Shown: positions 44,698-53,956 of the stretch, piece by piece
Position numbering within the stretch: the first letter of the stretch is position 1
How the letters are laid out: each line of letters opens with the position of its first letter
Assembly: GCF_000169195.2 (NCBI RefSeq)
Contig: NC_016023.1
Coordinates: 2,232,001 to 2,296,000, forward strand
Reading direction: 5' to 3'
Origin: Heyndrickxia coagulans 36D1
GTDB taxonomy: Bacteria; Bacillota; Bacilli; Bacillales; Bacillaceae_C
DNA: 64,000 bases
Made by a program: the position numbers and the translations under genes
The notes under the pieces: generated by a model
What the model saw: the letters and a program-made list of their open reading frames with translations, nothing else
Database searches by the model: none
Told to the model about the DNA's origin: nothing

Positions 44698-46359
44698 ATG
44701 AAAAATAATAATTATAGTATACTGTATTATATTGTGAAATTTAATATACTCTCAAAGACAAGAAAAAAATTAGACGATTGGAATCTGAATCATATTGGGG
44801 TTAAAAAGGCCTTTTATGCTTTATTATCCTTTATCTTTCTCACTTCATTACTAGTGTTTATTTTGTCGTTTTATATTAGTAAGAAATACATGCTCCCAAA
44901 TACATATTTACAGTTACTGTTGGTATTCATTTTCATTGAACAAATCGCTTCGTCCCTAAGTTTTTTCAAAAACAATAGAGACTATTTTTTAAAAGATGAA
45001 AGAAAGTTAATCCATCAAAATAGAAGGATTAGGATTGTTCAGTTGAAATCTGTTTTAGTATATAAAACTATTGAAAAAGCAATGCTAACAAGTATTTTAA
45101 TATTAATACCCGTTTTATTAGCTTTAAACCTAACCCAAAACTCAATTATCGGTATATTTGATTTGCTTCTCATAGTACTTATGTATTTCTTTGTTAACTT
45201 TTTCTTGTCGTTGTTATTCTCTTACATTCCATATATTTTATCAATTTTATGGTCAAGAGCATTAAAATCATCCATTATAAAAATAATTGCATTAATTATC
45301 AACCTATTGGTACCTGTGATTATTGGCTTCTTCGGATTTTATTTGCTGAATAAATTTAATATTGTACAGTCCCTGTATGAATTATCCCATACTAAAATAT
45401 TTTATTATTTTAAAGTGGCAAACCCTTATCAAGTAATTTGTAAAAATAACATTTCCACCGACTTAATCATTGTTTCAATTTTGGCGGTTTCATGTGTGCT
45501 TGTATATATAATATGGAGCAAAACTTTAGAGAGATTCGACTTAATAGAGTACACGAAATTAAATAATCGAGTTTACTCAAACACAATACCGCTAGCAAAT
45601 AAAAAGAAAATATTTTATTGTATCTTACATAAAGATAGAGCTTTTCTATTAAGAATCGATGGTTTCTTTTTTAGAAATCTTGGCAACATGCTATTTTTGG
45701 TTATGTTTTTTCTTGGATTTGGTTTCCCTTTTATCTTAAGATACTTTAGTGGCTATCCTGTTCAAGCATCGATTATTTCCGCTTTTTTAATTTCTTCATT
45801 GTTCTATCAGCTTGTTGGAGATGCAATAAAAATGATTCTTTCCGTTGAATTAGATTTAAAAAATTACCATATTTTTTATTCTAATGTATTTAATTTATGG
45901 GAATTAGCAAAACCAAAATTAAGAAATTATAATCTTATTGTTTGGTTTCTAACGATTTTTCTAACTTTTATTTCTTTTTTCTGGCAACCTTATTTCATTC
46001 TGATTCATTTTGTATTTTTTATTATATTTTTGTGTAACGGTTATTTATATAGCCTTATTCAAACAAGTAGTGTTTTACTGTATCCCAAAAAGAATTGGGA
46101 GCATTTCTATGAAATCGGGGAATCAAGTAAAGCAAAAACATTTCAACATATCTACGAAGGATGTATCTTTGTCATTATATTACAAATGATAAGTCTCGTC
46201 AGTTTCCTGTTAATGAAATTCAGTACTTTTTCTTCAATTATACTTTTAAGCCTTGGGACAGTTATGATTGTTTTTACTTTACTTAATTATTTATTCTCTA
46301 TGTTATATCTAAAAAAGATTAACATGAATGAGAGGTACATTTTGAATGATAGAGATTAA
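44698..46359 (+). CDS. acnC: Circular-bacteriocin biosynthesis membrane protein (CirB/AcnC type)
   Basis: 553 residues, about 12 hydrophobic helices, with the length and position of the large membrane protein found in all circular bacteriocin clusters (CirB, UblB, AcnC). It is thought to take part in leader cleavage, cyclisation or export. It is strongly AT-rich. Its stop overlaps the next ATPase gene by 14 nt. Confidence 0.8.
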   Translation: MKNNNYSILYYIVKFNILSKTRKKLDDWNLNHIGVKKAFYALLSFIFLTSLLVFILSFYISKKYMLPNTYLQLLLVFIFIEQIASSLSFFKNNRDYFLKDERKLIHQNRRIRIVQLKSVLVYKTIEKAMLTSILILIPVLLALNLTQNSIIGIFDLLLIVLMYFFVNFFLSLLFSYIPYILSILWSRALKSSIIKIIALIINLLVPVIIGFFGFYLLNKFNIVQSLYELSHTKIFYYFKVANPYQVICKNNISTDLIIVSILAVSCVLVYIIWSKTLERFDLIEYTKLNNRVYSNTIPLANKKKIFYCILHKDRAFLLRIDGFFFRNLGNMLFLVMFFLGFGFPFILRYFSGYPVQASIISAFLISSLFYQLVGDAIKMILSVELDLKNYHIFYSNVFNLWELAKPKLRNYNLIVWFLTIFLTFISFFWQPYFILIHFVFFIIFLCNGYLYSLIQTSSVLLYPKKNWEHFYEIGESSKAKTFQHIYEGCIFVIILQMISLVSFLLMKFSTFSSIILLSLGTVMIVFTLLNYLFSMLYLKKINMNERYILNDRD

Positions 46360-47047
46360 AAATATTAAAAAACGATTCGATAAAAAAATTGTTCTGAGGG
46401 GGCTTTCTCTGGAAATTAAAGACGGCGATTTTTTTGGAATATTAGGGACAAACGGTGTAGGGAAAACAACTTTGTTAAAAATTATTGCAGGGATGATGGT
46501 TCCTGATAGTGGGGAAGTCACCATAAATGGAGAAAAACAAGACATTAAAAATTATGCATTGCAAAATCTTATAGGATTTGTACCGGATCACGCTATTTTA
46601 TACGAATATCTTACGGGAGAAGAGTATCTGTATTTTGTTGGCGGAATGTTTAATGTGCCAAAAAAGAAAATTGTCGAATTTGCCGCGAATATCCTTAATG
46701 ATTTTGAATTGTATAATGAGAAAGATCAATTAATAAAAACGTATTCTCATGGAATGAAGCAAAAGATTTCGATAGCGGCTGCTCTAATACATGAGCCTCA
46801 AATTTTAATATTAGATGAACCGCTTACGGGAATAGATTTAAAATCAAGTAAGGTTATAAGGAAATTTCTAAAAGATTACACGGATAAAGGAAAAACAGTG
46901 CTCATAACAACTCACTTATTAGAATTAGCTCATTCTGTTTGCAACCAAATAGCAATCATCCATGAAGGCAAACTTGCCAGAAAAATAACCGTGCAAGATT
47001 ATAGCTTGGATAAATTAGAGGAGGAAGTAGAAAACATATATGTATAA
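46346..47047 (+). CDS. acnD: ABC transporter ATPase of the circular bacteriocin cluster
   Basis: 233 residues. Walker A GTNGVGKTTLLK lies near 35, the signature-like YSHGMKQKISIAAALIHEP near 132, and Walker B ILILDEPLTGID near 150. It corresponds to CirD/AcnD and powers export together with the membrane proteins. The signature reads SHGMKQK instead of LSGGQ, as in many bacteriocin and antibiotic ATPases. It overlaps both neighbours. Confidence 0.9.
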   Translation: MIEIKNIKKRFDKKIVLRGLSLEIKDGDFFGILGTNGVGKTTLLKIIAGMMVPDSGEVTINGEKQDIKNYALQNLIGFVPDHAILYEYLTGEEYLYFVGGMFNVPKKKIVEFAANILNDFELYNEKDQLIKTYSHGMKQKISIAAALIHEPQILILDEPLTGIDLKSSKVIRKFLKDYTDKGKTVLITTHLLELAHSVCNQIAIIHEGKLARKITVQDYSLDKLEEEVENIYV

Positions 47048-47564
47048 AGTTCCCTCTATTCTAAGAAACAATTGGATTTTGTTGACGATTACAACAGCAA
47101 TCTATGTTTCGGGTTTTGTATACGGTATCACATCCGCTGATCCAGTTAATAAAAGCGGAAGTTTAAATACAACATCCAGTCTGATACATCTAATTGACAA
47201 TAATTTATTAGCGTGCGGTCTGATTATTTCCGGTTTTTTTACGTTTGGTTTAACTACAATTTTATATTTATTTACAAATGGATTAATCCTTGGCGAATCC
47301 ATTATGAATAATCTGGACTTTGGTGTATTAAAAATTGTTTTATTGATTTTACCACATGGAATATTCGAAATTCCTGCTTTAATTGTAAGTGGAGTAATTG
47401 GTTTTAAAGGTATTGCTCTAATTCCTCAATTGTTCCACAAGAAAAATATCAGCAACTTTATCAAAGATTATTTTACAAATATACTGCTATTACTAATTGT
47501 GGTAATGCTATTTGTTATGATCAGCGGTTTAATAGAAACCTATTTGACACCATTATTCAAATAG
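47040..47564 (+). CDS. acnE: SpoIIM/DUF95-family membrane protein of the bacteriocin cluster
   Basis: 174 residues, about five helices. LPHGIFEIPALIVSGVIGF is the hallmark of the stage II sporulation protein M-like (DUF95) family that accompanies circular bacteriocins (CirC, AS-48C). It is believed to act in export and immunity. It overlaps acnD by 8 nt. Confidence 0.88.
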   Translation: MYKVPSILRNNWILLTITTAIYVSGFVYGITSADPVNKSGSLNTTSSLIHLIDNNLLACGLIISGFFTFGLTTILYLFTNGLILGESIMNNLDFGVLKIVLLILPHGIFEIPALIVSGVIGFKGIALIPQLFHKKNISNFIKDYFTNILLLLIVVMLFVMISGLIETYLTPLFK

Positions 47565-47577
47565 AAAGGATAGGAAA

Positions 47578-47805
47578 ATGAAAAAAATAGGTGAAATCTT
47601 ATATTTGATTGGAATTCCGCTTGTTTTAGCTTTCGGATTGATTATATCCCATTATTATCCATTTTTATTGCCAGTAAGTACTTTCGGGTTATTTGGTTTA
47701 TATATGTTTTTGTTTAGCCCATTTAAAAAGATTTTTGCACGAATACTATTTATCACAGTATTTATTGTAAACTTAATCGGCAGTGTTCTTTTATATTTTG
47801 CCTGA
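47578..47805 (+). CDS. acnF: Small hydrophobic protein, probable bacteriocin immunity peptide
   Basis: 75 residues with two or three membrane helices and a basic loop (SPFKKIFAR), directly after acnE behind AAAGGA. Its size, hydrophobicity, charge and position match the immunity proteins of circular bacteriocins. The sequence itself is not conserved enough to prove it. Confidence 0.65.
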   Translation: MKKIGEILYLIGIPLVLAFGLIISHYYPFLLPVSTFGLFGLYMFLFSPFKKIFARILFITVFIVNLIGSVLLYFA

Positions 47806-47820
47806 AAGGAGATGGGATAG

Positions 47821-48018
47821 TTGGTTAACAAGTATGCAATTTTTATAGTTGCACTTATATTTTTTATTCTAGCAGTTACAGTCAAGCCGGTTTTTGAACT
47901 TATAGGTTGGAATCTTCCGGATAGAACATTAAATATGGTGGCAGTTATTTTTGGCCTCCTCGCACTTTGCATATCGTTAATAACAGCCGTCATTGCCGTT
48001 ATCGATTTTAAAAAGTAG
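47821..48018 (+). CDS. Second small hydrophobic protein of the bacteriocin cluster
   Basis: 65 residues from a TTG start with AAGGAGATGGG upstream. It has two hydrophobic helices with KPVFELIGWNLPD between them and a basic end. Not recognised. It could be an additional immunity peptide. About 70 bp of empty sequence follows before the next gene. Confidence 0.55.
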   Translation: MVNKYAIFIVALIFFILAVTVKPVFELIGWNLPDRTLNMVAVIFGLLALCISLITAVIAVIDFKK

Positions 48019-48090
48019 ATTTCCATAGTTGCGTTTTAAGCCACATTTATTAACAAGAAATAAAAACATATTTATGAACGAGGTTTTATC

Positions 48091-49149
48091 ATGAATGAAG
48101 AGACAGCTAACGGGAAGAAAAATCTCATTATTGCTTTGATTATTATTGCCGCCCTTTTTGGAGTGCTGTGCTTGGTAATTGTTTTAAGGACGCATGCAAG
48201 TTTAAAAAGCGAACCCCATTACCAGCAATATGTGGTCAAATATACTCCGGCGTTAGTTGAAACAGGGAAGGTTTCAGCAAAGCAGACACAGAATTTGCAA
48301 ATACCGGATGGTACAGTACAAAAAGTAAATGTACGGAACGGTGATGAAGTGAAAAAAGGGGATGTTCTCTTAACAACCCATAATAACGAAATCATAGAGA
48401 AGATTACTGACGTGAAACAGAGTATTTTAAAAATGCAGCGCGACTTAGCGGTTCAAAAACAAAACATTGCTTATCTTAAAAAGAAATTATCAGCAGTACA
48501 CCAAGAAGAGAATAAAGAGGAGCTGAATCTTGAAATTGCAAGAGATCAGAATACCTATCGAGATACAGAAGCTGGTTTGCAAAATCAACAGGATCAATTA
48601 AATCAGCTGGAGAATAGAGTGGAGGGCAGGTTAAAAGCACCGTTTGATGGTGTGGTGAGTATTTCCACTAATAATAGCGGCCAATCGCAATACAGCATCA
48701 GCTCGGATGCTTTAGAGGTCCAGTCGAGTGTTTCCGAATATGACTATGACAAGTTGCGTGTAGGGAGTAAAGTGGTTATTAAGGCCTTGGCAAACGGGAA
48801 GAGGCAGACCACAACCATTCAGTTTATTTCCAAAATACCCTCAAAAACCGCTACTAAGAAAGGCTTTTCAATGTATGACTTCACGGTCGATGTGGATCGC
48901 CGCTTTATGGCAGGCCAAAGCGTGCAAATCACAATACCACAAAAGCAAATAAAGCTTCCGAGCAAAGCCATTATCAAAAAGAATGGTCAAACGGCCGTTT
49001 ATTTAGTCGTAAATGGAAAAGCACGTTTTCGCACTGTGGCGGTAGAGAAACAGAACGGTTTCTACACCCTCAAAAGCGGATTGCACCCCGGCGATCGTAT
49101 TGTGGCTGATCCGGACAAACGACTAAAAGATGGAGCGAAGGTGAACTGA
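48091..49149 (+). CDS. HlyD/MacA-type membrane fusion protein
   Basis: 352 residues. An N-terminal membrane anchor (about 10-31) is followed by a biotinyl-lipoyl-like segment (VQKVNVRNGDEVKKGDVL), a coiled coil (about 110-185), the second lipoyl half (RLKAPFDGVVS), and a beta-barrel region. It is the adaptor of a tripartite-like exporter with the next two genes, in the same position as AS-48E/F-type proteins of the second transporter in enterocin AS-48 clusters. Likely role: self-protection or extra export of the circular bacteriocin. Confidence 0.85.
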   Translation: MNEETANGKKNLIIALIIIAALFGVLCLVIVLRTHASLKSEPHYQQYVVKYTPALVETGKVSAKQTQNLQIPDGTVQKVNVRNGDEVKKGDVLLTTHNNEIIEKITDVKQSILKMQRDLAVQKQNIAYLKKKLSAVHQEENKEELNLEIARDQNTYRDTEAGLQNQQDQLNQLENRVEGRLKAPFDGVVSISTNNSGQSQYSISSDALEVQSSVSEYDYDKLRVGSKVVIKALANGKRQTTTIQFISKIPSKTATKKGFSMYDFTVDVDRRFMAGQSVQITIPQKQIKLPSKAIIKKNGQTAVYLVVNGKARFRTVAVEKQNGFYTLKSGLHPGDRIVADPDKRLKDGAKVN

Positions 49150-49833
49150 TTGATTCGATTAGAACGGCTCAACAAGTATTATCAACAAGGAGATGAAAAA
49201 ATTCATGTGCTGAAGGATATTTCTTTGGAAATTAATCAAGGAGAGTTCGTGGCAATTATGGGGCCGTCGGGTTCGGGCAAATCAACGCTCATTAATATCA
49301 TTGGCTTTCTTGATAATCAATTTGAGGGTGAATACTTGTTTAAGAGGAATTCGGTAATTGGCAAGTCATCAAAAGACTATGCAAAGTTGCGAAATCAAAA
49401 CGTGGGCTTCGTTTTCCAAAATTTTAAACTGATTGCGAATTTAACGGTTGCTGAGAATGTTGGTTTACCGCTGCTTTATGCCGGATACCGCCGAAAGGAC
49501 ATCGGCGAACGAGTGAATAATGTATTACAAAGTGTGCATTTAAAAGGAATTGCTAAAAAGTTGCCGTCCCAGCTGTCGGGCGGCCAGCAACAGCGTGTTG
49601 CCATTGCCCGCGCCCTTATATCCAAGCCGAGTTTCTTACTGGCCGATGAGCCCACTGGCGCACTTGACAGGCATACTTCGCAAGAGATTTTAAAACTGTT
49701 CCTTGACTTAAATCAAAAATTACGATCCACCATTATTATGGTTACGCACGATTACCAAGTTGCCAGCCAGAGCCAACGTATGATTCAAATTATGGATGGC
49801 CGGATTGAAAGCGATAGGAGCGTCAGCAAATGA
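49150..49833 (+). CDS. MacB/LolD-type ABC ATPase
   Basis: 227 residues from a TTG start right after the adaptor gene's stop. Walker [10 protein letters not shown], signature [16 protein letters not shown] and Walker [13 protein letters not shown] are all canonical. The stop overlaps the permease start by 4 nt. ATPase of the second exporter (AS-48G-like by position). Confidence 0.9.
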   Translation: MIRLERLNKYYQQGDEKIHVLKDISLEINQGEFVAIMGPSGSGKSTLINIIGFLDNQFEGEYLFKRNSVIGKSSKDYAKLRNQNVGFVFQNFKLIANLTVAENVGLPLLYAGYRRKDIGERVNNVLQSVHLKGIAKKLPSQLSGGQQQRVAIARALISKPSFLLADEPTGALDRHTSQEILKLFLDLNQKLRSTIIMVTHDYQVASQSQRMIQIMDGRIESDRSVSK

Positions 49834-51011
49834 GGGCAGCCGAACTGTTTTTTACTGCAATACGTTCGCTTTTGGCGAATCGAAGGCGAAGTATTTTAAC
49901 AATGTTGGGCATCGTTATCGGCATTGCCTCGGTGATTACGATTATTTCCTTAGGTAAAGGCGTTGAGAAAGCAACTCTTAAAAATTTACAGGCGTCCAAT
50001 TCGGGCAAGCAGTCAACTGTCGTGGAATATTATGCTGACGATTTGAACGCGGCCGAATCTGGTTTTAATGAGTCGGATCTATCGTTATTAAATTCCGCCG
50101 GGGCAAGCTTCGGACTGGCAGAGGCTCATATTATTAACGATGACAATGGGACAGTCGATGTCCAGGCTTCGCTAAATGGTAGCGAACAAAACGTAACAGT
50201 AAAGCTTCTTAAACGTTCTTCTTCGGAACAAGAGATTTCTGCTGGCCATAATATCTCTCAAAATAATATCACATTCGCTGATCCTGTTGCTTTAATTTCA
50301 AAAAAATTGGCGGCTTCTATTTATATTCAACCCAATCGTGCCTTAGATACGGCTGTCATCGTGAATGGGATTAGCTACCATGTTATCGGAGTCTTTGAAA
50401 ATGCCGATGATTTTCATGATATAATGATTCCCAAAAAGGTTTATAAGAAAAGTAATATCAGCAACGTGGGAAATAAATTAAAACTGGTCTTCAATCGCGG
50501 GGAAAACGTCAGTAAACAAACAAAAAAAATCGTCAGCCTGCTCAACAAGCAGGGCAGCCATCATTTGCAGGGGAGCTATGAGCATATAGAAATGGGGCAA
50601 ATCTTGAAAGGCATTGGATCAGTCATTAACAGTTTAACCTACTTCATTAGCGCAATTGCCGGGATTTCGCTGTTTATTGCTGGGATTGGGGTAATGAACA
50701 TGATGTATATTTCTGTCTCTGAACGTACCCGGGAAATTGGCATTCGTCTCGCTATCGGCTCAACCCCAAAGAATATCTTATTCCAGTTCCTTTTGGAAGC
50801 GGTGTTGTTGACGGGAATAGGCGGCTTGATTGGTTTTGGGATAGGTGGTGGACTCGCGTGGCTCATTTCGCTCTTCTTACCTTTCCGTGCCGTGATCGGT
50901 GTAGGAAGCTTTTTACTCGCTTTTTGCGTCTCTACCTTTGTCGGCATTCTATTTGGCATATTGCCGGCTAAAAATGCAGCCAATAAGAACTTGATCGATA
51001 TTTTGCGTTAG
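49830..51011 (+). CDS. MacB-type ABC permease (FtsX domain)
   Basis: 393 residues. A first helix (LTMLGIVIGIASVITIISLG, about 22-41) precedes a periplasmic-core-like domain (about 45-265) and three C-terminal helices of the FtsX domain with SVSERTREIGIRLAIGSTPK in the cytoplasmic loop. Partner of the ATPase and adaptor upstream. The 178 bp after its stop hold no gene and lead into direct repeat B. Confidence 0.9.
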   Translation: MRAAELFFTAIRSLLANRRRSILTMLGIVIGIASVITIISLGKGVEKATLKNLQASNSGKQSTVVEYYADDLNAAESGFNESDLSLLNSAGASFGLAEAHIINDDNGTVDVQASLNGSEQNVTVKLLKRSSSEQEISAGHNISQNNITFADPVALISKKLAASIYIQPNRALDTAVIVNGISYHVIGVFENADDFHDIMIPKKVYKKSNISNVGNKLKLVFNRGENVSKQTKKIVSLLNKQGSHHLQGSYEHIEMGQILKGIGSVINSLTYFISAIAGISLFIAGIGVMNMMYISVSERTREIGIRLAIGSTPKNILFQFLLEAVLLTGIGGLIGFGIGGGLAWLISLFLPFRAVIGVGSFLLAFCVSTFVGILFGILPAKNAANKNLIDILR

Positions 51012-51189
51012 GATGTTGATTGGAAGAATACAGTGGTCTAAACAATGATGAATGTGCAAAGTAAAATGTCCTAACCGGACCCCTTCTTCGAACGAAGTGG
51101 CCATGCGTGCCCTTTCGCGTATTTTTTCCCGGGTAGGCCAAGTCACTTTTTCACAAGGAAGACAAGGTTTGTCCGCCAAATGTTACTTG

Positions 51190-51540
51190 GAAAAATGGGC
51201 TGAAAAAAATAAAAAAATTTTTGAAATGAAGGTTGACAATTCTTATTTTCAGCATTAAGATAATAATCAATCAATGAAACATTTTTCAGGCGATGAAGAA
51301 GAAGAGTAACCTGTGTGGATTCCGAAGAGAGCCGGTGGGTGGTGCGAACCGGTGATGACGTGCAGGCGAATGGGCTTCCGAGCTTCCAAACCGAAACGAT
51401 TCCGGAGTAGGCTTTGGCGAATGCCTTATCGTTACAAAAGGCAGGTATTACGGTTTTTCCCTGATACCGTCAAAGCCGGGCTGATTAAGCCAATAAAGGT
51501 GGCACCGCGGGTTCCCCGTCCTTTACATGGATTGGGAACC
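51190..51540 (+). repeat. Direct repeat B flanking the island (ALDH 3' remnant + Trp T-box)
   Basis: This is the second copy of 34929-35270. It begins with an in-frame remnant of the ALDH C-terminus (KNGLKKIKKFLK, stop) although no ALDH gene precedes it here. The T-box part is about 9 bp longer than copy A near 51285. Confidence 0.93.
51233..51261 (+). promoter_or_regulatory. Sigma-A promoter of the trp operon
   Basis: TTGACA (51233-51238), 17 bp, TAAGAT (51256-51261), ahead of the tandem T-boxes. Confidence 0.75.
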
Positions 51541-51548
51541 CTTTTTGC
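51270..51548 (+). promoter_or_regulatory. Trp T-box leader 1 of the trp operon
   Basis: Specifier segment CGAA-UGG-GCUUCCGAGC; T-box AAAGGTGGCACCGCGGG at 51496-51512; terminator GGGTTCCCC ... GGGAACCC followed by TTTTT (51510-51547), well paired. Confidence 0.92.
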
Positions 51549-51579
51549 GTTCCGTTAAAAAAATTCCATAAAAGAAAAT

Positions 51580-51862
51580 CGTTGAGTAAGAAGAGTATGC
51601 AAATGGCAAGCGTTCCAGAGAGCCGGCGTGGGTGGGAGTCCGGCACGAACTGCCTTTGCAGAATGGGCTTATGAGAGGTTTCCTGAACTGTGTAGTAGGG
51701 AAACACGGCTTCCCCCGTTACAGGGATAGGGTATAAAGAGTGGCTTGCTCCGTACCTGAATGAGCGGAAAGGTTTTAAATCCTTTCAAAAGAGGTGGCAC
51801 CGCGTTGGAAAACGTCCTCTGTCCTGCAGCATCTAGCTGCGGGCAGAGGACGTTTTTTATTT
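51580..51862 (+). promoter_or_regulatory. Trp T-box leader 2 of the trp operon (tandem)
   Basis: Sequence quite different from leader 1, with its own AGAGAGCCGGCGTGGG, specifier segment AGAA-UGG-GCUUAUGAG (Trp) and T-box AGAGGTGGCACCGCG at 51790-51804. The terminator AACGTCCTCTGTCC / GGGCAGAGGACGTT ends in a T-run (51810-51860). Tandem Trp T-boxes before trpE are known in other Bacilli and give tighter control. Confidence 0.92.
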
Positions 51863-51993
51863 AGCCGGGAGCCGGGATCTGTAATCGGAACCCGCCTGTT
51901 AAGTGAAGGATATTCACCCGGTTCAGCCAGGTGGCAGTCGGAGCGCGAAAAACCATCTAGTTGTGACCATTAATAAAAAAGGAGAGCGGACGG

Positions 51994-53376
51994 ATGCAAT
52001 ACAAAATGGTTAAGCTAAACGGCGATGTTTTAACACCTATCATGATTTTTAAGAGACTGAAAGGAAAATGCAAGTTTTTGTTCGAAAGTTCGCTGCCAAA
52101 TGACAGCAACGGCCGGTTTTCTTTTATCGGGGCTGATCCGGTAAAAGCGTTCATCGGGCGGGATGATGAACTGGAAGTGATTGACCGGATGACAGGACGG
52201 CGAGAAATAAAAAAAGGAAAGCCGCTCGATATTGTCAAAGACCTGTTGCCGCGTCTTGGCATTCAGCTTCCCTTTCCGTTTTACGGCGGGGCGGTCGGCT
52301 ATATCGGCTATGACGCCATCCGCCAGTATGAAGAGATCGGCCGTGTGCCGGAAGATGAAACAGGAATCCCCGATCTGCATTTGATGCTGTACCAAAACAT
52401 AGCTGTTTACGACCATAAAAGCCAGACCGTCTACCTTGTTTCAACCGGGGAAGACGGAGAAGCAATAGAAAAAAATCTTGCGGCAATGGAAAAAGCGATT
52501 CGCCAGCAGACGAGCGCAGAACCATTTGTTGACTATGGCCCGGTTGATTTTGTCCCGGCCATTCAAAAGCAGGCATTTATGAAGATGGTCGAAACCGCAA
52601 AACAGCATATCGAAAACGGGGACATTTTCCAGGTTGTCCTCTCACAGCGCATGAAAGGGACGCTCTCGCACGACCCGTTCTATTTTTACCGGAAGTTAAG
52701 GAAAGCGAACCCGTCCCCGTACATGTTTTATCTCGACTTCGGCGGCTATGTCATCCTCGGGGCATCGCCGGAAAGCCTGATCAAAACGAAGGGGCGTGTG
52801 GTATATACGAACCCGATTGCGGGAACGCGCCCGCGCGCCAAAGTCCCGGAAGAAGATGAGCGACTTGAAAACGAGCTTTTACACGATGAAAAAGAACTTG
52901 CCGAACATAAAATGCTCGTTGATCTGAGCCGGAACGACCTCGGCCGGGTGTGCGAGCCCGGCAGCATCCGGGTGCAAAAATATATGGAAGTCGAGCGGTT
53001 CCAGCATGTGATGCACATCGTTTCGGAAGTACGGGGAAAATTGCGGGACGGTTTTAGCGGAATTGATGCGCTCATCTCCTGTCTCCCGGCCGGCACGGTA
53101 TCAGGCGCGCCGAAAATCCGCGCGATGCAGATCATCAACAGCCTGGAAACCCTGAAGCGCGGCATGTACGCGGGAGCGGTTGGCTATATCAACCTGAACG
53201 GCGACATCGATTTTGCGCTCGCCATCCGCTCGCTCCTGATTAAAGACAACACCGCTTATTTGCAGTCGGGCGCAGGCATTGTCTACGATTCCGATCCGGA
53301 AAAAGAGTATGAAGAAACGCTCAACAAGGCGAGATCGATTCTGGAGGTACAGACACATGATTTTATTGCTCGATAA
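51994..53376 (+). CDS. trpE: Anthranilate synthase component I
   Basis: 460 residues. N-terminal domain with LFESSLPNDSNGRFSFIG, then the chorismate-binding domain with NPSPYMFYLDFG, PIAGTRPRA, DLSRNDLGRVC and the signature LPAGTVSGAPKIRAM. It makes anthranilate from chorismate with ammonia from TrpG. AAAGGAGAG precedes the ATG. It overlaps trpG by 20 nt, implying coupled translation of the two subunits. Confidence 0.97.
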   Translation: MQYKMVKLNGDVLTPIMIFKRLKGKCKFLFESSLPNDSNGRFSFIGADPVKAFIGRDDELEVIDRMTGRREIKKGKPLDIVKDLLPRLGIQLPFPFYGGAVGYIGYDAIRQYEEIGRVPEDETGIPDLHLMLYQNIAVYDHKSQTVYLVSTGEDGEAIEKNLAAMEKAIRQQTSAEPFVDYGPVDFVPAIQKQAFMKMVETAKQHIENGDIFQVVLSQRMKGTLSHDPFYFYRKLRKANPSPYMFYLDFGGYVILGASPESLIKTKGRVVYTNPIAGTRPRAKVPEEDERLENELLHDEKELAEHKMLVDLSRNDLGRVCEPGSIRVQKYMEVERFQHVMHIVSEVRGKLRDGFSGIDALISCLPAGTVSGAPKIRAMQIINSLETLKRGMYAGAVGYINLNGDIDFALAIRSLLIKDNTAYLQSGAGIVYDSDPEKEYEETLNKARSILEVQTHDFIAR

Positions 53377-53956
53377 CTATGACTCTTTTACTTACAACTT
53401 GTATCAGTATTTTTGCGAACTTGGGGAGGAAGTAAAGGTGTTCCGCAATGACCGGATCACCGTGGATGAAATCAGAAGGCTCAAGCCGGAAGCGATTGTC
53501 CTCTCGCCGGGGCCCGGGGTGCCGGAAAATGCCGGCATTTCCATTGAAGTCGTTAAAACATTTTACCGGCAAATCCCGCTGCTCGGCGTCTGCCTCGGCC
53601 ATCAGGCAATCGCCGCGGCATTCGGGGGAGGGATCACAAAAGCAAAAGAAATCAAGCATGGCAAAACTTCGCTTGTGCGCCATGATGGGAAAGGAATTTT
53701 CAGCGGCCTGCCGGATCCGGTCGAAGTGATGCGCTACCACTCGCTTGTCATGGACCGGACAAAGATCCCGGAAGTCCTGGAAGTGGTTGCTGAATCCCTT
53801 GATGACGGCGAAATCATGGCCATTCAACATCAATCCGCCCCATGCTTCGGCGTCCAGTTTCATCCCGAGTCGATCGGGACGGAAACCGGCAAACAGATGC
53901 TTGAAAATTTTTTACGCGAAATCAGAAAGGATGAGAAAGTTGAAACCGTATCTTGA
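53357..53956 (+). CDS. trpG: Anthranilate synthase glutamine amidotransferase component
   Basis: 199 residues from ATG 53357, with CTGGAGG upstream inside trpE. Class I amidotransferase: oxyanion loop LSPGPGVPENAGI, nucleophile in GVCLGHQAI, and the His/Glu pair in GVQFHPESIGT. B. subtilis lacks trpG in its trp operon and shares pabA instead. Here a dedicated copy sits between trpE and trpD. Confidence 0.97.
   Translation: MILLLDNYDSFTYNLYQYFCELGEEVKVFRNDRITVDEIRRLKPEAIVLSPGPGVPENAGISIEVVKTFYRQIPLLGVCLGHQAIAAAFGGGITKAKEIKHGKTSLVRHDGKGIFSGLPDPVEVMRYHSLVMDRTKIPEVLEVVAESLDDGEIMAIQHQSAPCFGVQFHPESIGTETGKQMLENFLREIRKDEKVETVS

Noticed and set aside
34929-51540. Island as an ICE, prophage or tRNA-targeted genomic island
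   Set aside because: No integrase, relaxase, phage structural gene or tRNA gene is visible. The flanking repeats are T-box leaders, not short att sites.
51590-51990. TRAP (GAG/UAG repeat) regulation of trpE as in B. subtilis
   Set aside because: The leader is fully explained by two T-boxes, and no regularly spaced GAG/UAG triplet run was seen before trpE.
53745-53930. Longer trpD start inside trpG
   Set aside because: It would add about 60 residues unlike any TrpD. ATG 53931 gives the normal N-terminus and a suitable ribosome site.
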